56,202 nucleotides of DNA, from NCBI GenBank assembly GCA_903911085.1, contig CAIWCC010000003.1, positions 1-56,202 of the forward strand. Direction: 5' to 3'. Under the pieces are notes generated by a model that had not been told where the DNA came from, did no database searches, and worked only from the letters and a program-made list of their open reading frames with translations. How positions within the stretch are numbered: position 1 is the first letter of the stretch; every line of letters begins with the position of its first letter. The DNA comes from an uncultured Bacteroidales bacterium. Its GTDB lineage: Bacteria > Bacteroidota > Bacteroidia > Bacteroidales > Paludibacteraceae. Of this stretch, positions 56,047-56,202 are shown one piece after another. Position numbers and translations under genes: made by a program.

Positions 56047-56202
56047 ATGGCTAGGCAACTAGGACACGTTAAGTACAAAGGAACGATTGGGGACATTCGT
56101 CACTTTAAAATCAAAGGAATGACCGGCAATTTTGCAGGTATGAATGGTGGTGCAACAGGCGAACAGATTAAATCAGGCGCTTCGTTTGTCAGAACTCGTG
56201 AA
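56047..56202 (+). CDS. Unrecognised gene, 5' end only (partial)
   Basis: The first 52 codons of an ORF cut off by the window edge. The peptide begins MARQLGHVKYKGTIGDIRHF and continues with Lys- and Gly-rich sequence (FKIKGMTGNFAGMNGG), without a signal peptide or membrane segment. I do not recognise the family with confidence; the basic, glycine-rich start could suit a nucleic-acid-binding or structural protein. Codon choice looks slightly more GC-rich than in the neighbouring genes. A good promoter lies upstream. Confidence 0.7.
   Translation, partial: MARQLGHVKYKGTIGDIRHFKIKGMTGNFAGMNGGATGEQIKSGASFVRTRE

Overview
The window is AT-rich chromosomal DNA from a member of the Bacteroidota, most likely the Bacteroidia. 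Evidence: type IX secretion genes (porU, porV); the uppS-bamA-ompH-ompH envelope operon with a DUF6089 neighbour; a FeoA-FeoB fusion with a small Cys-rich partner; a fused SpmA/SpmB protein; an enlarged signal peptidase I; and recurrent promoters of the Bacteroidota primary-sigma type (TTG or TTTG, 19-20 bp, TAnnTTTG). Shine-Dalgarno sequences are mostly weak. The species cannot be named from the sequence.

Layout. 1-5.3 kb: the edge of a possible insertion sequence next to a truncated methyltransferase, a radical SAM protein, an OsmC protein, a beta carbonic anhydrase, and a wecB (UDP-GlcNAc 2-epimerase) split by one in-frame TAA. 5.4-8.1 kb: an SGNH hydrolase/MBOAT pair, probably for O-acetylation of an exported glycan. 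8.2-11 kb: ferrous iron uptake (feoB and a 54-residue companion). 11.2-18.5 kb, minus strand: outer-membrane biogenesis (two Skp/OmpH chaperones, BamA), UppS, DUF6089, YbeY and SpmAB. 19-20.4 kb: a repeat-containing exported protein. 20.5-28.7 kb, minus strand: rimM, ilvE, a WbqC-like protein, lepB, dapB, a HigBA-like toxin-antitoxin pair and leuS. 28.9-36.9 kb, plus strand: rex, an FAH-family enzyme, porU, porV, ispF and an AhpC-type peroxiredoxin. 37-40.7 kb: helix-hairpin-helix protein, inositol-phosphatase family protein, ferredoxin-like DUF2148 protein and MFS transporter. 40.9 kb: an exported DRGH nuclease with a Cys/His tail. 42.4-45.2 kb: porin, P-II protein and AmtB, an ammonium uptake operon. 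45.2-45.8 kb: a gene-free stretch full of RNA structure, including a strong candidate for an unannotated rod-shaped small RNA. 45.8-55.1 kb, minus strand: CYTH protein, AddB-like nuclease, TPR protein, class A PBP and hemW. 55.2 kb to end: tRNA-Pro(UGG), a thermonuclease-like protein and the start of an unrecognised gene.

Most genes are housekeeping and envelope functions. Secretion through the inner membrane (LepB), folding and insertion in the outer membrane (Skp/OmpH, BamA), the isoprenoid carrier (IspF, UppS), peptidoglycan synthesis (PBP1A) and type IX secretion (PorU, PorV) form one envelope theme. The items most worth a second look are the structured RNA at 45.58-45.71 kb, the nonsense codon in wecB, the His-rich insert in FeoB, the Tyr/Gly/Ser repeat in BamA, and the gene breakage at the left edge.
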